This document shows positions 9,702 through 18,486 of a stretch of DNA of 64,000 nt, piece after piece. Numbering within the stretch: the first letter of the stretch is position 1; each line of letters opens with the position of its first letter. A program made the translations under genes and the position numbers. Origin of the DNA: Mesorhizobium sp. BR1-1-16. Its GTDB lineage: Bacteria > Pseudomonadota > Alphaproteobacteria > Rhizobiales > Kaistiaceae. The notes beneath the pieces are model-generated. The model worked only from the letters and a program-made list of their open reading frames with translations, made no database searches and was not told the origin of the DNA. Location: contig NZ_JAIUIE010000009.1 in NCBI RefSeq assembly GCF_020165495.1, positions 121,058-185,057 of the forward strand. Direction: 5' to 3'.

Positions 9702-10703
9702 TCAGAGGGCGGTCACCGCCACCGTTTCCTCGGGGGCGAAGGCAAGCGCATTGCGCAGCGGCAGCCCGAAAGCCTCGGACTCGATCTCGAACACGTCGCC
9801 CGGCTCGGTCTTGATACCGAACGCGACCGACAGCGTCGCCGTTCCATAAGTGTGGACGTGAAGCTGCCCGGGACGGCGGAAGAAATCGTACTTGAAGTGA
9901 TGATGCTCGAGGTTTTCCAGCGTGTGCGACATGTTCGCCTCGCCCGAAAGGAAGGGCTCGTCGAAGATCACCTCGCCGCCGCGCAGGATGCGCGAGCGGC
10001 CGCGCACGTCGTCCGGCAGCGGGCCGACCAGCAGTTCCGGTCCGACCGCGCATTCGCGGAGCTTGGAATGGGCCAGATAAAGATAGTTCACCCGCTCCAT
10101 CACATGATCGGAAAACTCATTCGCGAGCGCAAAGCCGATGCGGAACGGCAAGCCGTCATCGCTGATGATGTAGATGCCGGCAACTTCCGGCTCCTCGCCG
10201 CCATCCTGGGCGAAGGACGGCGCCGTCAGCGGCTCGCCCGGGCCGACTAGGAGTGCACCGTCGCCCTTGAAGAACCATTCCGGCTGCACGCCGACCTTGC
10301 CGGCGGCAGGCTTGCCGCCCTCGATGCCCATGCGGAACATCTTCATCGAGTCGGTCAGCGTCTCTTCGGCCACTGCCGCCGTCTTGTGCATGGCGTCGCG
10401 CGCCGAGGCCGAGCCGAGATGCGTCAGGCCCGTGCCGGTGATGAGGAGATGCGCCTCGTCCGGGTGATCGATCGGCGCGAGAACGCGGCCTGATGCCAGC
10501 AGCGCCGCACGGTCGACGGCAGCGCCCTCGCCGGCCGCTTCGACCAGCGACACGATCCCGCTCTTGGCGGCGATGGCGGCGCGCGCCAGATCGTAGACGG
10601 TGACATAGCCCGGAACGATGTAGGACCGCTCGTTCTTCGCCGGGCCGACGGTCGCCACGACGGCGCGGCCGCCATCCTCGGTCCTGATCTGCATCAACCT
10701 CAT
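9702..10703 (-). CDS. AraD1/GguC-type FAH-family protein
   Basis: A 333-residue protein similar to the AraD1/GguC group of the fumarylacetoacetate hydrolase superfamily. The C-terminal FAH domain has a metal-binding acidic pattern, with EEPEVAGIY followed by GFALANEFSDH. These enzymes act on 2-keto-3-deoxy sugar acids or related oxo-acids, and related genes sit beside sugar transporters and dehydrogenases. The reaction here is inferred to feed the adjacent semialdehyde dehydrogenase. AAGGAGGAAGCG gives an excellent ribosome-binding site before the ATG at 10703. A terminator after gntR implies it may have its own promoter. Confidence 0.8.
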   Translation of the reverse strand: MRLMQIRTEDGGRAVVATVGPAKNERSYIVPGYVTVYDLARAAIAAKSGIVSLVEAAGEGAAVDRAALLASGRVLAPIDHPDEAHLLITGTGLTHLGSASARDAMHKTAAVAEETLTDSMKMFRMGIEGGKPAAGKVGVQPEWFFKGDGALLVGPGEPLTAPSFAQDGGEEPEVAGIYIISDDGLPFRIGFALANEFSDHVMERVNYLYLAHSKLRECAVGPELLVGPLPDDVRGRSRILRGGEVIFDEPFLSGEANMSHTLENLEHHHFKYDFFRRPGQLHVHTYGTATLSVAFGIKTEPGDVFEIESEAFGLPLRNALAFAPEETVAVTAL

Positions 10704-10754
10704 CGCTTCCTCCTTCAGTTGCTTGAGCCACGCCTTCAGGTGGGCTCGATTGTC

Positions 10755-10784
10755 AAAAAGCCCAGCGGCGCGATGCGGCTGGGC
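10755..10784 (-). terminator. Rho-independent terminator after gntR
   Basis: On the minus strand GCCCAGC (10784-10778) pairs with GCTGGGC (10766-10760) and is followed at once by TTTTT (10759-10755). It lies 19 bases past the GntR stop. It should end or attenuate gntR transcription before the AraD1 gene. Confidence 0.75.
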
Positions 10785-10802
10785 GGATAGGATTTCGGTT
10801 CG

Positions 10803-11582
10803 CTAGCGGATTTCGGTTTCGGCGCCGGCCTCGCTGCGGCGATTGACCCAGATCGAGTCGAATACGTTGCCCTTGGCGTTCCGCAACAGACGTCGCATCG
10901 CGAGATAGGCGCCGTCGGCATTGCGGTCGCGGATGGCCTCATAGACGTCGCGATGCTGCAGCACCGCGTCGTCGCCCATCACCGTGCGCCAGCCGAGCGA
11001 GAACGAGATGACGAGGCCAGATTCGATCATGCTGCCAGCCGAGCGCAGCAACGGATTATGCGAAGCTTCCAGCACGACCATATGGAACGCGAGATCCGCC
11101 TTGATCTGATCGGCGCTGCCACGCGGCCGGCTGCGAATGCCCTCGAACGCCTCGGCCAGGGCTTCGATTTCCTCGGGCGTGGCGCGTTCTGCAGCGCGCG
11201 AAGCGGCGGCCGGCTCGATGATCTCGCGCATCTCGAACAGCGAATGAATGAACTCGTCGCTCGGAAACGGATCGATCTGCCAGCGCAGCACATCGGGATC
11301 GAGCATGTTCCAGTCGGCCCGCGGACGAACCTTGGTGCCGATCTTCGGCCGCGACACGGTCAGCCCCTTGGCCGAAAGCAGGCGGATGGCCTCCCGGACG
11401 GCCGTGCGCGAAACCTTGAATTCTTCCTGGACGCGCGGCTCGGTCGGGAGCGTATCGCCGGGCTGATACTGGCCGGAAACGATGCGGCGACCGATCTCGC
11501 CCGCAACGCGATCGGACAAGCTGATCACACGCTCCCGCCCCGTCGTTGCGAGAGCGCGCGTCGTATCCTGGACGCCGCGCAT
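10803..11582 (-). CDS. GntR family regulator, FadR/FCD type
   Basis: A 259-residue regulator. The winged helix-turn-helix spans about residues 20-90 (SLSDRVAGEIGRRIVSG, PTEPRVQEEFKVSRTAVREAI). An FCD effector domain follows, with EMREIIEPAAASRAAERA and His residues in FHMVVLEASHNPLL and HRDVYEAI that usually bind a metal. FCD regulators commonly sense carboxylic or sugar acids. It heads a same-strand cluster with the AraD1 and semialdehyde dehydrogenase genes, its probable targets. The ATG at 11582 follows GGAGGGG; longer in-frame starts would add an Arg-rich leader unlike the family. Confidence 0.9.
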   Translation of the reverse strand: MRGVQDTTRALATTGRERVISLSDRVAGEIGRRIVSGQYQPGDTLPTEPRVQEEFKVSRTAVREAIRLLSAKGLTVSRPKIGTKVRPRADWNMLDPDVLRWQIDPFPSDEFIHSLFEMREIIEPAAASRAAERATPEEIEALAEAFEGIRSRPRGSADQIKADLAFHMVVLEASHNPLLRSAGSMIESGLVISFSLGWRTVMGDDAVLQHRDVYEAIRDRNADGAYLAMRRLLRNAKGNVFDSIWVNRRSEAGAETEIR

Positions 11583-11641
11583 GTTCTGTCTGCCCCTCCG
11601 TGGACGCGCCTGGCGGGGGCCAACGACCCTGCGCGCCCATT

Positions 11642-11650
11642 CATAGTATG
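11642..11650. promoter_or_regulatory. Candidate GntR operator half-palindrome
   Basis: CATAGTATG is a nine-base palindrome about a central base, 60 bases upstream of the GntR start. FCD regulators often bind short AT-rich palindromes at their own promoter. No second copy was found before the AraD1 gene, so this is a weak call. Confidence 0.25.
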
Positions 11651-11745
11651 TTTGGCGACTGAAAAACTCAACCCGCCGTGCATGCAAGCCCGACGCGGGT
11701 CCGCGACGACGCAGCACCGAGAGGGATGCCGGCGCGCCGTCCAGC

Positions 11746-13227
11746 CTATTCGAGGCCGAGCTTGCGCTTCAGGATTTCGTTCACGGCCTGCGGGTTGGCC
11801 TTGCCGCCGGATGCCTTCATGATCTGGCCGACGAACCAGCCGGCAAGCGTCGGCTTCAGCTTGACCTGCTCGACCTTGTCGGGATTGGCGGCGATGATGT
11901 CGTCGACCACCTTCTCGATCGCGCCGGTATCCGTGACCTGCTTCAGCCCTCGCGCCTCGACGATCGCCTTGGGATCCCCGCCCTCGGACCAGACAATCTC
12001 GAACAGGTCCTTGGCGATCTTGCCCGAGATGGTGCCATCGGCGATCAGATCGATGATCGCGCCGAGCTGACCGGCCGAAACCGGGCTGCTGGCGATATCG
12101 AGCCCGTCCTTGTTCAAGCGGGCCGCAAGTTCCTGCGTCACCCAGTTGGCGGCCGCCTTGGCATCACGGCCCCGGGCGACGGCTTCGTAGAATTCGGCCG
12201 TATCCTTCTCGAGGACCAGCACGCCCGCATCATAGGGCGAGAGGCCGTAGTCGGCGATGAAGCGCGCCTTGCGGGCATCGGGCAGTTCCGGCAGCCCGGC
12301 GGCAAGGCCTTCGATCCAGGCCTCATCGAGCACGAGCGGCAGCAGGTCGGGATCCGGGAAGTAGCGATAGTCATGCGCCTCTTCCTTCGAGCGCATCGAG
12401 CGCGTCTCGCCCTTGTTGGCGTCGAAGAGCCGGGTCTGCTGCTCGATCACGCCGCCGTCCTCGATGATCGCGATCTGGCGGCGCGCCTCATAATCGACCG
12501 CCTGGCCGACAAAGCGGATCGAATTGACGTTCTTGATCTCGCAGCGTGTGCCGAAAGGCTCGCCCGGCCGGCGCACGGAGACGTTGACGTCGGCGCGCAT
12601 CGACCCTTCATCCATGTTGCCGTCGCAGGTGCCGAGATAGCGCATGATAGTGCGCAGCTTGGTCAGATAGGCCTTGGCCTCGTCGGCGGAGCGGAGGTCC
12701 GGCTTCGACACGATCTCCATCAGCGCGACGCCCGAACGATTGAGGTCGACGAAGCTCATGGTCGGATGCTGGTCGTGCAGCGACTTGCCAGCATCCTGTT
12801 CGAGATGCAGCCGCTCGATGCCGACGGCGACGCTCTCGCCACCATCGAGATCGATGGTGATCTCACCCTCGCCGACGATCGGCTGCTTGTACTGCGAGAT
12901 CTGATAGCCCTGCGGCAGGTCCGGATAGAAGTAGTTCTTGCGATCGAAGACGCTGCGCGTGTTGATCGCCGCCTTGAGGCCTAGGCCGGTACGGACCGCC
13001 TGCGCGACGCATTCGCGATTGATGACCGGCAGCATGCCCGGCATCGCAGCATCGACAAGGCTGACATGCGAATTCGGCGCCCCGCCAAATTCCGTCGACG
13101 AGCCCGAGAAGAGCTTCGAGTTCGAGAGCACCTGAGCATGGACTTCAAGGCCGATCACGACCTCCCAATCGCCGGTCGCGCCACGGATCAGCTTCTTCGG
13201 GTCGGCGGGGCGGGCAATGGCGTTCAT
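11746..13227 (-). CDS. gatB: Asp-tRNA(Asn)/Glu-tRNA(Gln) amidotransferase subunit B
   Basis: A 493-residue GatB, the kinase-like subunit of GatCAB that activates misacylated Glu-tRNA(Gln) or Asp-tRNA(Asn) for amidation. Family motifs include [27 protein letters not shown] and [12 protein letters not shown]. The C-terminal tail (helical plus YqeY domain) contains LNKDGLDI and [10 protein letters not shown]. The ATG at 13227 follows GGAG; an upstream in-frame ATG at 13389 would add 54 residues absent from GatB. gatC and gatA are not in the window. Confidence 0.96.
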   Translation of the reverse strand: MNAIARPADPKKLIRGATGDWEVVIGLEVHAQVLSNSKLFSGSSTEFGGAPNSHVSLVDAAMPGMLPVINRECVAQAVRTGLGLKAAINTRSVFDRKNYFYPDLPQGYQISQYKQPIVGEGEITIDLDGGESVAVGIERLHLEQDAGKSLHDQHPTMSFVDLNRSGVALMEIVSKPDLRSADEAKAYLTKLRTIMRYLGTCDGNMDEGSMRADVNVSVRRPGEPFGTRCEIKNVNSIRFVGQAVDYEARRQIAIIEDGGVIEQQTRLFDANKGETRSMRSKEEAHDYRYFPDPDLLPLVLDEAWIEGLAAGLPELPDARKARFIADYGLSPYDAGVLVLEKDTAEFYEAVARGRDAKAAANWVTQELAARLNKDGLDIASSPVSAGQLGAIIDLIADGTISGKIAKDLFEIVWSEGGDPKAIVEARGLKQVTDTGAIEKVVDDIIAANPDKVEQVKLKPTLAGWFVGQIMKASGGKANPQAVNEILKRKLGLE

Positions 13228-13373
13228 GGATATGGCTCCGGCAGTCTTCGGTTCAGCTTCGGTTAGAACCTCAGGCGGCGCTTCGCAAGCGTTCCCTTGC
13301 CGAACGGCATCGGCAAGCCTGCGGAGGCGGGCGAGCGGACCAACACGCGAGCCGAGGGATTTCCTGTTATGCG

Positions 13374-13410
13374 AGTATATTTGACTCACACATTGTTATA
13401 GTTGCAGTAT
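13374..13410. promoter_or_regulatory. Divergent promoter region, gatB / peroxidase
   Basis: This AT-rich patch lies in the 295-base gap. On the minus strand TATACT (13379-13374) is a good -10 for gatB. On the plus strand TTGACT (13381-13386) resembles a -35 for the peroxidase, but the -10 18 bases on (CAGTAT) is poor. Positions are tentative. Confidence 0.35.
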
Positions 13411-13522
13411 TCACAGTCCCGCCTGCATGGTTCCCCATGCAACCCAGTGACGGACGCCGCGAGGCGAGGATCACGACGCCCGATTGCCGCCTCTACAGAG
13501 GCATTTAGCTCGGGGGGTTACC

Positions 13523-15163
13523 ATGTCACCACGTCATGGGTCGCCAGTTCGCGGCCTTTCCAACGTTCCACGCTCCAGCATCCGCGACCAGCGCTTCGGT
13601 CGCCTGTTCCGCGACCTGCCGCCGGCGGATTTCGGCGACAAGGAACGCGATATCGTCGCAGCGCTGACGGAACTAGGCATGTCCATGCTGCAGGACCCCC
13701 AACGTGACAGCAACGGAGCGCTCGACACGACGCTCGGCACGATCAGCAACGATGAGAACCCGACAATCCCGGCCGCCTATACTTATTTCGGCCAGTTCGT
13801 CGATCACGACCTTACCTTCGACCCGGCCTCCTCCCTCGATCGGTTCAACGATCCTGATGCGCTTCAGGATTTCCGAACGCCTCGGCTCGATCTCGATTCG
13901 GTGTACGGCTCAGGACCAGACGATCAGCCATTCCTCTATGACGAGGACGGCGCGCATCTCCTGCTCGGAGTTTCGCGCCAAGGCGGCCTTGGCGGGTTTG
14001 ACTTGGCCCGCAATCGCGATGCTGCCGGGAGGCCACGCAGGGCCCTGATCGGGGACAAGCGCAACGATGAGAACATCATCGTCTCGCAGCTTCACGCTAC
14101 GATCATCCGGTTCCACAACGCCGTGCTCGACCGCATAGCGCCTGGCGGCAATCCCACCCCGCGCGAATTCCTCGCCGCTCAACGCACAGTCCGATGGCAT
14201 TATCAGTGGATCGTCCTGCATGATTTCCTGAAGAGGATCGTTGGCGACGAGACCTATGAGCAGATCATTGTCGGTCCTGGCCAGACACCGGAGCTCGATC
14301 TCTACTCGACGTCTGGCCGATACGCCTTCATTCCCGTGGAGTTTTCAGTCGCCGCGTATCGCTACGGCCACTCACAGGTCCGGTCGAGCTATACCCTCAA
14401 CCATATCGTCGGCGCCCGGCCAGCCGGCAATGCGAAGGCTATTCCGACCGACAATGACGGTAGCACCGGAATATTCTTCCGCATTCCGATCTTTTCGGCG
14501 GCCAATGCTCTGACGGCCGTCGGGAAGACGCCTGACGAACTCGTTGCGCTCGAACTCGCTAATCTCAACGGCTTCCGCGAATTGCCGGATTTTTGGGTGA
14601 TCGACTGGGGCTTCTTCCTGCCGGACGTAGCACCCGTGCTCGCACCAGACGGGATTACCCTGCCGCAGCATTCCTTCAAGATCGACACGGAACTGGTCGA
14701 CCCTCTGCGCAGCCTGCCGGATCACGTTGGCCAGCCAGTACCGCGCCGTGCTCTTTCCGTGCTCAATCTCCTGCGCGGGTGGCGCTTCGACCTTCCTTCC
14801 GGTCAGTCGGTCGCGCGCTTTCTAAACCAGGCTCCGATTGCCGACGACGTTCTCTTCTCTCACGACAAGCCAAGCCTGGACGCTCGGCGGAAGGCGCTTT
14901 TCGCTAAGTTTAAACCGATCCTGGCTGGCAATGCACCGCTCTGGTTCTACCTCCTGAAGGAAGCCGAACTCGAAGGCGGCAGCCATCTGGGACCGGTTGG
15001 CGGCAAAATCGTCGCGGAGGTGATCGCGGGCCTGATCCTCGCGGACGGGCAGTCCTTCCTATCGCAGGAGCCCGGTTGGATGCCGACGCTTCCGGCGAAA
15101 ACGCCCGGAAGCTTCACGCTTTCCGATCTCGTCAACATCGCGATCGGACAAGCGACCGCCTGA
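13523..15163 (+). CDS. Animal-type haem peroxidase family protein
   Basis: A 546-residue member of the animal haem peroxidase (cyclooxygenase-peroxidase) superfamily. The distal motif FGQFVDHDLTF contains Asp94 and His95. GDKRNDENIIVSQLH matches the GDxRxxEN segment, and the proximal haem ligand is likely His283 in YRYGHSQVRSSY. Such enzymes use hydrogen peroxide to oxidise halides or organic compounds. No N-terminal signal peptide or membrane helix is visible, so it is cytoplasmic or leaves by another route. The ATG at 13523 follows GGGGGG; an in-frame upstream ATG at 13484 has no good site. It stands alone between gatB and creA. Confidence 0.9.
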   Translation: MSPRHGSPVRGLSNVPRSSIRDQRFGRLFRDLPPADFGDKERDIVAALTELGMSMLQDPQRDSNGALDTTLGTISNDENPTIPAAYTYFGQFVDHDLTFDPASSLDRFNDPDALQDFRTPRLDLDSVYGSGPDDQPFLYDEDGAHLLLGVSRQGGLGGFDLARNRDAAGRPRRALIGDKRNDENIIVSQLHATIIRFHNAVLDRIAPGGNPTPREFLAAQRTVRWHYQWIVLHDFLKRIVGDETYEQIIVGPGQTPELDLYSTSGRYAFIPVEFSVAAYRYGHSQVRSSYTLNHIVGARPAGNAKAIPTDNDGSTGIFFRIPIFSAANALTAVGKTPDELVALELANLNGFRELPDFWVIDWGFFLPDVAPVLAPDGITLPQHSFKIDTELVDPLRSLPDHVGQPVPRRALSVLNLLRGWRFDLPSGQSVARFLNQAPIADDVLFSHDKPSLDARRKALFAKFKPILAGNAPLWFYLLKEAELEGGSHLGPVGGKIVAEVIAGLILADGQSFLSQEPGWMPTLPAKTPGSFTLSDLVNIAIGQATA

Positions 15164-15178
15164 GCTAAGGCCCGCGCC

Positions 15179-15688
15179 TCAGTTCATGAAATCCTTGCAC
15201 TGGGGCGCGGTTGCCGTGCCCCAGGGCATGATCGGGACGCTGGAGATCGAGTTCTTCGGGCTGCCGTCGACCAGCTTGTCGGAATAGACGAGATAGACCA
15301 GCACGTTGCGCTTCGGATCGCAGCCGCGGACGATCTGCATCTTCTTGAACCAGAAGGAGCGGCGCTGACGGAACATCTCGTCGCCCTGGCCGATTTTTCC
15401 CTTGAACGAGATCGGGCCGACCTGCCGGCAGGCGAGGGAAATGTCGGAGGTCTCCTCGGCGAGGCCGAGCATGCCGGAGACGCCACCCTTTTCCGCCGCC
15501 GCGAAATGGCAGGCGACGCCGTCGACTTCAGGATCATCGATGCCGTAGACGGCGATCTTGTCGTTGGGCGTGACCCATTTGAAGGTGGTCGACTCCTTGA
15601 AGATGAGATCCGGACCGTCGGCAAGCGCCGGCGCGGCAAAGGCGCAGGCGGCGAAGAGCGCGAGAACGGCAGCGATCGAGCGGCGCAT
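15179..15688 (-). CDS. creA: CreA family periplasmic protein
   Basis: A 169-residue protein with a clear signal peptide (MRRSIAAVLALFAAC, cleavage after ALA near residue 23). The CreA domain follows: KIAVYGIDDPEVDGVACHF, a central RRSFWFKKMQIVRGCD and KNSISSVPI near the end. Two cysteine pairs could form disulfides in the periplasm. The function of CreA is not established. GGAGA precedes the ATG at 15688. It converges with the peroxidase, with 15 bases between stops. Confidence 0.9.
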   Translation of the reverse strand: MRRSIAAVLALFAACAFAAPALADGPDLIFKESTTFKWVTPNDKIAVYGIDDPEVDGVACHFAAAEKGGVSGMLGLAEETSDISLACRQVGPISFKGKIGQGDEMFRQRRSFWFKKMQIVRGCDPKRNVLVYLVYSDKLVDGSPKNSISSVPIMPWGTATAPQCKDFMN

Positions 15689-15757
15689 GGATGTCTCCGT
15701 TGCGAGGGGCCGAACGCTATATAGGATGGCCGCCCCCTCGCTTGCGAGGGGCAACGC

Positions 15758-17164
15758 TCAGGCGGCGATGCCTTCAAGCCGGAGCCGGCCGCGCCGCATC
15801 CACCGGGTCACCAGCATGATCGAGGTGGCCGCAAGGCCGCAGGCAAGCCCGATCCAGATGCCGATACCGCCATAGCCGAACCCGAAGCCCAGCGTCACGC
15901 TTGTACCGAGGCCGACGCCCCAATAGCCGAGAAGGGCATAGAGCATCGGCACGCGCGCATCATGCAAGCCCCGCAGCATGCCGCCGGCGATCACCTGCGC
16001 CCCGTCGAACACCTGGAACAGCGCGGCGATGAACAGGAACGAGACGGTGAGCCGCACCACCTCGGCATTCGCGACATCGCCCCGGTCGAGGAAGATTCCG
16101 GCGAGCTTTTCGGGAACGGCGAGGATCACCAGCGCCGTGCAGCACATGAAGGCGATGCCGAGCGCGAACGGCGTCCAGCCGGCACGGCGGATCGCGTCGC
16201 GATCACCGGCGCCATAGGCATAGCCGACCCGCACCGTCGCCGCCTGCGAAAAGCCGAGCGGCACCATGAAGCAAAGCGCGGCAAACTGAATGGCGATCGC
16301 ATGCGCCGCGACGGCGGTCGCGCCGATCAGGCCCATCAGGAACACAGCCGCGTTGAAGACGGTGACCTCGAGGCCGACGGCGATGCCGATCGGCAGGCCG
16401 AGCGAAGCGAGCTTCAGGAATTCGCCGAGGTCCGGCCGCCAGAAATAGCCGAACACGTGATATCGGCGGAAGCGGGGATGGACGACACAGACCACCGCCA
16501 TACCGGCAAACATCGCCACCGCCGAGATCGTCGAGCCGATGCCGGCGCCGACAATGCCGAGCGCCGGCAACCCGAACTTGCCGAACACCAGCGACCAGAC
16601 GGCGAGCGCATTGACTGCCAGCCCGATGACGCCGATCACCAGCGACCAGAACGGCTGCTCGAGCGCGACGACGAACGAGCGCAGCACGAGATAGCAGAGG
16701 AAGGGCAGCATCGCCCATTGCAGGCCGCGCATATAGTGGCCGGCGATGGCCGCCAGTTCCGGTTCCTGGCCGATCGCGAGCAGGATCGCTTCGCTGTGCC
16801 ACAGCAGAATCCAGAAGGGGATCGAGATCGCGAGCGCCAGCCAGAAGCCCTGGCGAACGATGTTGCGCACGGCGCGCACCGAATGCCGGCGCTCACCGAG
16901 CTTCTTGGCGATCATCGGCGAGACGGCCGAAATCATGCCGATGCCGAAGATCAGCATCGCAAAATAGAGATTGGTGCCGAGCGCACCGGCAGCCAGCATG
17001 CGCGAGCCGAGCCAGCCGATGAAGACGATGTCGGTGGCGTTGATCACCGTCTGCGCCAGATTGGTCAGGATCAGCGGCAGCGACAGCGAAATCGTGGCGC
17101 GGGCTTCGACGATCCAGGGGTGAAGCAGGCTCTCCCGCTCGAGAGTGGCGGTTTGGACAGGCAT
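15758..17164 (-). CDS. MATE family multidrug/cation antiporter
   Basis: A 468-residue polytopic protein with about 12 membrane segments in two homologous halves. Family signs include SLPLILTNLAQTVINATDIVFIGWLG at the start of the first half and LGLPIGIAVGLEVTVFNAA in the second. PLGFSQAATVRVGYAYGAGD is the typical loop of NorM-like proteins. It is likely a Na+ or H+ coupled exporter of cationic drugs at the inner membrane. The ATG at 17164 (MPVQTATLERES) fits the family; a 167-residue upstream extension lacks membrane helices and is not coding. Confidence 0.92.
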   Translation of the reverse strand: MPVQTATLERESLLHPWIVEARATISLSLPLILTNLAQTVINATDIVFIGWLGSRMLAAGALGTNLYFAMLIFGIGMISAVSPMIAKKLGERRHSVRAVRNIVRQGFWLALAISIPFWILLWHSEAILLAIGQEPELAAIAGHYMRGLQWAMLPFLCYLVLRSFVVALEQPFWSLVIGVIGLAVNALAVWSLVFGKFGLPALGIVGAGIGSTISAVAMFAGMAVVCVVHPRFRRYHVFGYFWRPDLGEFLKLASLGLPIGIAVGLEVTVFNAAVFLMGLIGATAVAAHAIAIQFAALCFMVPLGFSQAATVRVGYAYGAGDRDAIRRAGWTPFALGIAFMCCTALVILAVPEKLAGIFLDRGDVANAEVVRLTVSFLFIAALFQVFDGAQVIAGGMLRGLHDARVPMLYALLGYWGVGLGTSVTLGFGFGYGGIGIWIGLACGLAATSIMLVTRWMRRGRLRLEGIAA

Positions 17165-17397
17165 GGCGATCTCGGAAATGACGAAAGCGGCGCGCGGCGC
17201 CGTTGGGCGCTCATTAGGCACAATGCCCGCGAAATAACCATCGAAACATTGTGATCGCTGCCATTCGCGGCACGAATGATTGGTTTTCGGCGACGTTCCT
17301 GTTGGCGAGGCCTGCGCATGAGTGACCCGGAGCCGCCACCATGCTAAGAGAGACTGATCAAGTCGATGAAGTGCCAAGCCGCCGAAGAGACCGGATA

Positions 17398-18486
17398 ATG
17401 TGTGTTCTGAGTAAGCTTTCGCGGGTCGCCATCTCGGCGGTCGTTCTGCTTGGATTTGCCGGAGCCGCCGAGGCGGCGTCGACCGTCTGCCGCTCGCTTG
17501 AAGCGCAGCTCGCAGCCGCCCCGCAGGGTGGCGGCCGCGCGGCAGCTTTCGGCGATGCGGCCAGTCGCCAGCGCCAGGCGATTGCCTCGGCTGAAAGCCA
17601 GGCCCGTCGCGGTGGCTGCCTCGGCGCGGCCTTCCTGACGCGGGACCAGTCCGGTTCGCCGGCATGCAGGGCGCTCGTCGCCTCGATCGGCAAGATGAAG
17701 GCCAACCTTGCCAAGCTCGAGCGGGGTTCCCGGATCGCCGGGATGCGCCAGGCGCCCGCCGGCAACCGCGATGCGATCCTGCGGCAGCTCGGCGCCAATG
17801 ATTGCGGTCCGCAATATGCGAGCTATGTCGTCCAGCCGCGGCAGCGCAATTTCCTCGAACGCCTGTTCAATCCCGACAACAACCAGCCGCAGCCGAACGT
17901 CGCCGTCGTGCCGGCGGCGCCCGTGACGCGCGACAGCTCGAGGTCGGATAGCGGCGGTTATGACAGTGGATTCGGGCGCGGAACCTATCGGACACTCTGC
18001 GTGCGGTCCTGCGACGGCTATTATTTCCCGATCAGCTATTCGACGTCGAAAGCGAACTTCGGAGCTGACGAGCAGGCCTGCCATCAACTGTGCCCTGGCA
18101 CCGACGTCGCGCTCTATGCCTACCGAAACCCCGGCCAGGATGCGAGCCGCGCCCTTTCGACGGTCGACCAGTCGCGCTACAGCGACCTGCCGACGGCGTT
18201 CGCCTATCGCACCAGCTTCAATCCCAGCTGCGCCTGCGGCAAGCCGGCCGCGCTTGACCCGGTTGCCGGCGACTACACGCCGATTGGCGACGGCCCCTAC
18301 ACGAACACGTTGACGTCGCCCTCGGCGACGCGGCCCGCCCTCGTCGAGGATGCACCATCGCTTGCCAGCGGCGAAAGCGAGGCCGACACCGGCGAGTCCG
18401 GCGCCGACACCCCCGTCGCGACGCTCACGCTGCCGGCCGCAAGCGCTGTGCGGCGAGTCGGGCCATCGTATTACTACGCCCAATAA
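17398..18486 (+). CDS. DUF2865 domain secreted protein
   Basis: A 362-residue protein with a signal peptide ([20 protein letters not shown], cleavage near AEA). A helical region of about 120 residues precedes a Ser/Gly linker. The DUF2865 core contains [20 protein letters not shown], then [18 protein letters not shown] and FNPSCACG; its cysteines are likely disulfide-bonded. The family is restricted mainly to Hyphomicrobiales and has no known function. An ATG at 17341 has GGAG upstream and is a possible longer start, but it would bury the signal peptide. The last 62 bases overlap gltX on the other strand. Confidence 0.88.
   Translation: MCVLSKLSRVAISAVVLLGFAGAAEAASTVCRSLEAQLAAAPQGGGRAAAFGDAASRQRQAIASAESQARRGGCLGAAFLTRDQSGSPACRALVASIGKMKANLAKLERGSRIAGMRQAPAGNRDAILRQLGANDCGPQYASYVVQPRQRNFLERLFNPDNNQPQPNVAVVPAAPVTRDSSRSDSGGYDSGFGRGTYRTLCVRSCDGYYFPISYSTSKANFGADEQACHQLCPGTDVALYAYRNPGQDASRALSTVDQSRYSDLPTAFAYRTSFNPSCACGKPAALDPVAGDYTPIGDGPYTNTLTSPSATRPALVEDAPSLASGESEADTGESGADTPVATLTLPAASAVRRVGPSYYYAQ

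Noticed and set aside
15962..17254. Plus-strand frame of 430 codons opposite the MATE transporter
   Set aside because: Antisense to 12 well-formed membrane helices; the product is highly charged and unlike any protein family.
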